Part shown: positions 59,372 through 64,000 of the stretch, piece by piece
How positions within the stretch are numbered: position 1 is the stretch's first letter
How the letters are laid out: every line of letters begins with the position of its first letter
NCBI GenBank assembly: GCA_021234155.1
Contig: JAJEKV010000129.1
Span: 1,159,963-1,223,962, forward strand
DNA length: 64,000 nucleotides
Direction of reading: 5' to 3'
Source: Isoetes taiwanensis
Taxonomy: Eukaryota > Streptophyta > Lycopodiopsida > Isoetales > Isoetaceae
Position numbers and translations under genes: made by a program
The notes under the pieces: generated by a model
Database searches by the model: none
Told to the model about the DNA's origin: nothing
The model's input: only the letters and a program-made list of their open reading frames with translations

Positions 59372-60543
59372 GTACACTAACTTTTGCCCTGCAATTTTTT
59401 GTTTTCTTTCATTTATAACTTGTTTCTACTAACTATAATACATATCAAAGTACATTAAAGCAAACTTGAAGCTAATGTGTTGCACAATACATTCATCACA
59501 TTGTAATCCACAATAGTTGGGAATTGCTTTTGGGCAAGAAGTAGATGTTAGCATTTTAGGTTGTGGTCCCATGCTCTGGTAGGCAATTCTTACTAGGCTG
59601 CAGACATGCAAGGGCTGCGTAGAACCTTGTTCAAGTCCTTGTGGAAGGAAGATTTTACAAGAACTTCAGCTGACAGCTTCATTGTAAGACCTGGGTAGCT
59701 GGATATCGACCTTCCGAATAATATGAAATGCTCAAAGGGGCAATTTAGAATGTTATCTCACCAGCTGGAAATGGAGATTTCGAGCTAAGCGTGTTAACTG
59801 CGAGCAGGCCCATTGTGGGATCTGAATATGGTTGAGTTGGAGGAGCATTTCATCTTTACCTGCCTTGCCTATTACATCAAAAGAGGAATATATCGTTGCC
59901 TCTTTCGAGATCCAACAATCTAGTCCCCAAATGGAAATGGTTAACATGAGATAGCAACAGGTGCAGATGTAGTAGCATCTCATGAAGTTTTATGACCTAA
60001 AGACGTGTCACTATTTTCCCATATACTTTCTTCAAAATGAAGAACGAGGCACCTGAGGCTAAAGGTTCAAAGCAAGCACTATGTCATTTTTTCCATTAAG
60101 GATAGGATGACAATGTTATTCATCACACCAGAGAAAAAGAAGTATCCTGATCTCAAGGGAATAGCATTAGGCATGTCCAAGAAAATAGCAGCATTGCTAA
60201 AATGTAAAGAGTCTTTCAGAAGAGGAAACATGATAGAAAACAAAAGGAAACTCACTAATGCTTATATTTGGACATATGTCAGAGCGCACCTTCACCAAGC
60301 GGCAAACACTTTTGAAACAGTTAGTTTGCAATAGTTTATTAGGAGGGATGTGCCTTCCTGCACGATCAAAATACTGTCTATGCTTGGTCCGATAACCCTA
60401 TGGGTCCTAACTAGACATTATTAAATATCTCTTTCTTCCTTTCTTTCCTTTTTCTCTCTCTTTGAGTTTTTTGTGTTTTATAAAAAAAACTGTGCAATTA
60501 TTGAAACTGCTGTTAGCTAAACTACTTGGTGGTATCTTTGCAG
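59372..60543. other. No gene seen between kinase exon and ABC-transporter exons
   Basis: AT-rich. A 75-codon frame at 60107-60334 is not recognised. A pyrimidine-rich run lies at 60428-60465. Nothing else is supported. Confidence 0.45.
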
Positions 60544-61890
60544 GCTATAACTTATGTGCGCACACTGTATGCATCTGCCAATGAAACTTTAGCCAAGTAT
60601 TTGTATGCGAATGCTTTACAGACAACTTTGAAATATGGAGTTCAAATCAGCCTTGTACAAGGAGTTGGTCTTGGCTTTATATATGGGCTTGCTATTTGCT
60701 CTTGTGGATTATAGTTATTCTATGGGCGTTCACTTGTAGCAAATAGTAAAGCAAGCGGTGGAGATATAATTGTTGCTGTGTTTGCAGTCATTTTGAGTGG
60801 CCTGTAAGATATATCATCCTTATTATTTTTAATTGTACAATTTGTCTCTCTCAGAACAACAATTTCATAGAAACAAAAAGTTCTGCTTATTAGAATAATA
60901 TTAAAAAAATGAAGAATAAGAAGCATAGCCCCTTACTTTAAAGCAGAAGCATGGAAAATGCAATATAGAAAATAAGCTCTCTTTTGCTTAGAGAGATAAT
61001 GCTTATGATCAGGACAAAAAATTACAACGCACACATGCAAAAAAGGCGTTCCAGATAGATATTATGTAGTCAATTTTACTTGAGCGTAAAAAGACTTGTT
61101 GGCATTTATTATTTTCTGGTGTTGTTCAGAGTTGGTAGAAAAAGCCTAATTTATTAATGAAATTAGTAAGAAGCATAATTAAGTGTTTTCCAATATGTCT
61201 AGAATAATATTTATCACTTCTTACATGTCGTAAAAAACAGAGGTCTAAATCAGGCAGCCACAAACTTCCTTGCATTTGAACAGAGTAGACTGGCAGCATA
61301 CAGATTATATGATATGATTAAACGTGGTTCAAAAAATGATCAGGAGGGAAAGACCCTGCCAAATGTTCAGGGTAACTTGGAACTGCGGAATGTACCCTGA
61401 TATTCCAGTATTAAGTGGCTTATATCTATCACTTCCAGCGAAAAGGACAATGGCATTAGTTGGGACTAGTGGTTCTGGAAGAAGCAGCACTATATCTTTA
61501 ATTGAACGTTTCTATGGTCCGACATTAGGTGAATATGCTTTTGCTTTCATTTCTGTATTCTCAAATAATGTTTGGCATGCTTACAAAGACTGATCACCTA
61601 CATGCTTCAACTTTTATTACAATAATGTGTTATTGAAATCTGCAACTTAAGAAGTTACTCTGGTCCCTGCACTCTTGTCAGGTGAAGTCCTGCTAGATGG
61701 CGAAAACTTAAAAGCCTTGAGCTTGGAGTGGTTAAGAAGTCAGATAGGGCTTGTAGGGCCTGAGCCAGCATTGCTTGCTACCTCGGACAGAGAAAATATA
61801 TTGTATGGAAGAACGCCTGTGGAAGAAGCAGCAAAAATTGCACATGCACATGCATTTATCAATTCCCTTCCAAATGGTTACGAAATACAG
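60544..61890 (+). pseudogene. ABCB6/ABCB20-type ABC transporter, partial and inactivated
   Basis: Three exons with consistent splice sites: 60544-60803, 61241-61528 and 61682-61890. Exon 1 is transmembrane-domain sequence (NETLAKYLYANALQTTLKYG, QGVGLGFIYGLAICSCG) close to Arabidopsis ABCB6/ABCB20. Exon 2 has LNQAATNF, SRLAAYRLYDMIKRG and the Walker A region. Exon 3 has GEVLLDGENLKALSLEWLRS and ENILYGRT. Damage: TAG replaces the expected residue after CSCGL; the frame shifts with about 20 bases lost before PDIPVLSG; Walker A reads GTSGSGRSS, with Arg for the essential Lys; the Q-loop reads GLVGPEPAL, lacking Gln. Signature, Walker B and H-loop exons are absent. Confidence 0.85.
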
Positions 61891-62103
61891 GTAATATCAT
61901 TGTCACTATTGTAGTGAACACACTTCCTTAGTGTTGGTTCTGACATGCCAGAGCAGATATGTAACAGAGCATGATTAAACATACACCACCTCAACAGAAC
62001 CACTCAAACTGCACAAAAAAATGAAAACGTAGGTAGGATTTTACAGGATATTACCTACATTGCCAATCCAAATCGAGTTTATCCTTTTGCAGAATCCGCG
62101 AAA
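61891..62103. other. Short spacer, no gene
   Basis: AT-rich spacer between the ABCB pseudogene (donor at 61891) and the stop codon of the minus-strand broken gene. Confidence 0.5.
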
Positions 62104-63306
62104 CTAGATCATCCATGCAAAATCCAAGCTCGAATCCGACAACACCATAGCATCTGCGTCGTGTGCTTGCATCACAAACACACCTCTTCCATATTCAGTG
62201 GCCAAACATCCCAATGCAATATCATCTCCAAAAGCAGCTGCTCGCCCATCAGCATTAGAATCAACGCTAAAAAGCCCCTCCTCTGTGTAATGCAACGTGA
62301 TAATATCGTATTGATCTGTAGGATTTCCTGCTGTAGACATATATTTTACCCACGACTGTCCATCCTGAACAGAAACGCATTGCTCCTTAAACACAGATTC
62401 TGAAGCCTCTTCTCTCAACATTCTGACCTGTACTAACTCTTCTATTGCCGATTCTATTGTCTCTCTGTCTTCTTTCCTGGCAAGAAGCTTTACTTCCTAA
62501 ACAAGTTGAACTCCCCAGCCAATACTAAGATTTGGGCAGTATAGATTCTTGATCACAGCGTCAATACTATTCCGGTAAGAAGAATCGTTCTCATAATCTT
62601 GCAAAAACCCCGCGAGATGCAACTTGTTTCAGAGCATTAAGCTGCTGCAAGCTTAATCCTTCTACACTTTCCCAGTCTTGAGAAGAATGGACCAATGGAC
62701 CTATGTCTAAGGCCGATGAAGGGGAAGACGGAAGACCTACTTGAGAAGTTTCGTTTGCAGGCTTCCTTAAAGCTTCCAGTGCGCATCTTGGAGGGGCAAC
62801 ACTCATCTGAGCCTGACTTTGCTTGTAATCCTTCAGAGGGGACCATTCATATTCTGTCAGCTTGCCCGGAACTCCGTATATCTCAAGCGAGATGTGGTTA
62901 ATGTGGCCAAAAACTTTTGGGTTAATGTGGCCAGGCCACATTAACCACTGGTTAATGTGGCCATCCGATATCAGCCAGGTGGTTAATGTGGCCAAAAAAG
63001 TGGTTAATGTGGCCAAAAAACCAGGCTTCAAACTGCGCGGCGGGGGCAAAAATTTCAATCGACTGGTTCTTTCTGCTCTATGGGCAGTTTGATTCGATCT
63101 AAAAACCATGCCAATCGCTTCATATACCTCTTTTATGCTAGATCGGTGAAGAGGAAGAGATATGAAGCAAAATGGAGCCGGATCAACCAAAATACGCCAA
63201 AAACAGTTGGTTTTTGGGCTTCAAACCGCGTTGTTCTTCATGGCTGATACAGGTGGCCACATTAACCATATCTCGCTTAAGATATACGGCGTTCCGGCTT
63301 GCCCAT
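62104..63306 (-). pseudogene. Broken gene of unidentified family, interrupted by a MITE
   Basis: On the minus strand a long reading path begins at a candidate ATG (63306-63304), meets a MITE after three codons, and resumes as KLTEYEWSPLKDYKQS. It continues with MSVAPPRCALEALRKPANET and LSLQQLNALKQVASRG. A one-base shift at about 62602-62613 leads to LQDYENDSSYRNSIDAVIKN. An in-frame TAG (62499-62497) precedes EVKLLARKEDRETIESAIEE. The end is CVSVQDGQSWVKYM, YDIITLHYTEEGLFSVD, FGDDIALG and a stop at 62104. Apart from the MITE no intron is evident over about 770 bp, which would fit a retrocopy, though no poly-A tract is visible. I do not recognise the family. Confidence 0.6.
62867..63296. mobile_element. 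MITE with about 45-bp TIRs and a 7-8 bp target duplication
   Basis: GCTTGCC(C) flanks both sides (62860-62867 and 63297-63304). The ends are inverted: CGGAACTCCGTATATCT at the left and CGGAACGCCGTATATCT as the complement of the right. Each is followed by (C/T)AAGCGAGAT and GGTTAATGTGGCCA. The latter 14-mer or its complement recurs about six times in 62895-63020, so the TIR unit has multiplied internally. An 8-bp duplication suits hAT. The element sits near the start of the minus-strand broken gene. Confidence 0.8.
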
Positions 63307-63594
63307 ATCTTCAGATCTTTGATTTGAAAAAATAGATCTGTAACTCTGTTTCTACAATAGATCCAGAGCTTGTTGTGCTTGCACCATAAGAAAAAATATG
63401 AATATACAACTGGAATTCACCGGATCTGATACTACCATGAACGATGCTTCTTCCAAGATGAACAATACGGCAAAAAAAAGTTGAAATGACGAAGAAGGGT
63501 GAAAGCAGATGTCGGAGATTATGAACAGGGGCTGATCCGGGGTGGAGGGATAAAAAGTAGAAGCCCAATCGAGGAGCGGCGAGCAGACGGAGAG
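63307..63594. other. No gene seen
   Basis: Upstream side of the minus-strand broken gene. Short open frames on both strands have no motif. Confidence 0.4.
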
Positions 63595-64000
63595 CATGTT
63601 CTATTTCCATCTTTTTTTCTTGAACAGTGTCGTTCAAGGTTTCGAGTTAGAATTTTCGTGCATGTAAATCTTAAACATTCTATTTTGAAACGCATCCTTT
63701 ATCACAACACCTGAATATTCTAAGCGGTACCGTTCATGCTTTAATGCTCCAAAATCTCTTGGCTAATCCAAAATTTGCCTTTGCATAGCCGATGTTTCAT
63801 TTCAACTTCGTTTTCAATTTGCATGTTCTATTTCCATCTTTTTTTCTTGAACGGTGCCGTTCAAGGTTTTGAGTTAGAATTTTCGTGCTTGTAAATCTTA
63901 AACCCGATTCTATTTTGAAACGCATCCTTTATCACAACACCTGAATATTCTAAACGGTACCGTTCATGCTTTGATGCTCCAAAATCTCTTGGCTAATCCA
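63595..64000. repeat. 227-bp tandem repeat running off the window
   Basis: The unit starting CATGTTCTATTTCCATCTTT occurs at 63595 and again at 63822. Both copies contain TTATCACAACACCTGAATAT and end with CTTGGCTAATCCA. The window stops inside the second unit, so the array may be longer. The copies differ by about ten substitutions and a small indel. Confidence 0.9.

Overview
The window looks like nuclear DNA of a land plant, most likely a fern or another seed-free vascular plant. The evidence is two PLS-class PPR genes (one built mostly of tandem 31-residue S-type motifs), a plant-type nucleotide-sugar transporter with short GT-AG introns, a plastid-type intronless purF gene, and AT-rich intergenic DNA full of transposon debris. 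No rRNA gene, confident tRNA gene or CRISPR array was seen. The taxon is inferred from style, not from a diagnostic marker.

Five loci look intact or nearly so. They are a PPR gene (8278-10249, -), a ribosomal L1-domain nucleolar protein RSL1D1 (10456-11918, +), a UGNT1-like UDP-GlcNAc transporter (27812-29659, +), a second PPR gene (40422-42437, +), and amidophosphoribosyltransferase (53144-54652, +). The first two are divergent across about 206 bp carrying a TATA box and telo-box motifs. They act in different pathways: organelle RNA processing, ribosome biogenesis, Golgi/ER sugar import and de novo purine synthesis. Nothing suggests joint function beyond the shared promoter.

The rest is mobile and broken DNA. 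(i) A Rep-type HUH endonuclease gene (13137-14614, -), possibly Replitron-like; its C-terminal helical domain recurs alone at 24198-24491. (ii) A 6.3-kb MULE (15224-21535) with long TIRs, a decayed MURA gene, an unexplained 2-kb interruption and a nested LINE. (iii) Four copies of one LINE family (about 5850-7604, 19372-20610, 45885-46427, 56010-58500) that share a 3' stem-loop and end in different microsatellites; a (GATA)n block at 37858-37954 may mark a fifth tail. (iv) A 2.2-kb TIR element (43209-45411) that has captured a leucine-rich-repeat gene fragment. (v) Three MITE-like elements (234-554, 31258-31564, 62867-63296).

The right end holds gene wreckage: a receptor-kinase exon (59271-59371), three exons of an ABCB6/ABCB20-type transporter with disabling changes (60544-61890), and an intron-poor broken gene of unidentified family interrupted by a MITE (62104-63306, -). 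Exon joins below were made by eye from splice consensus and frame; they are models, not transcript evidence.
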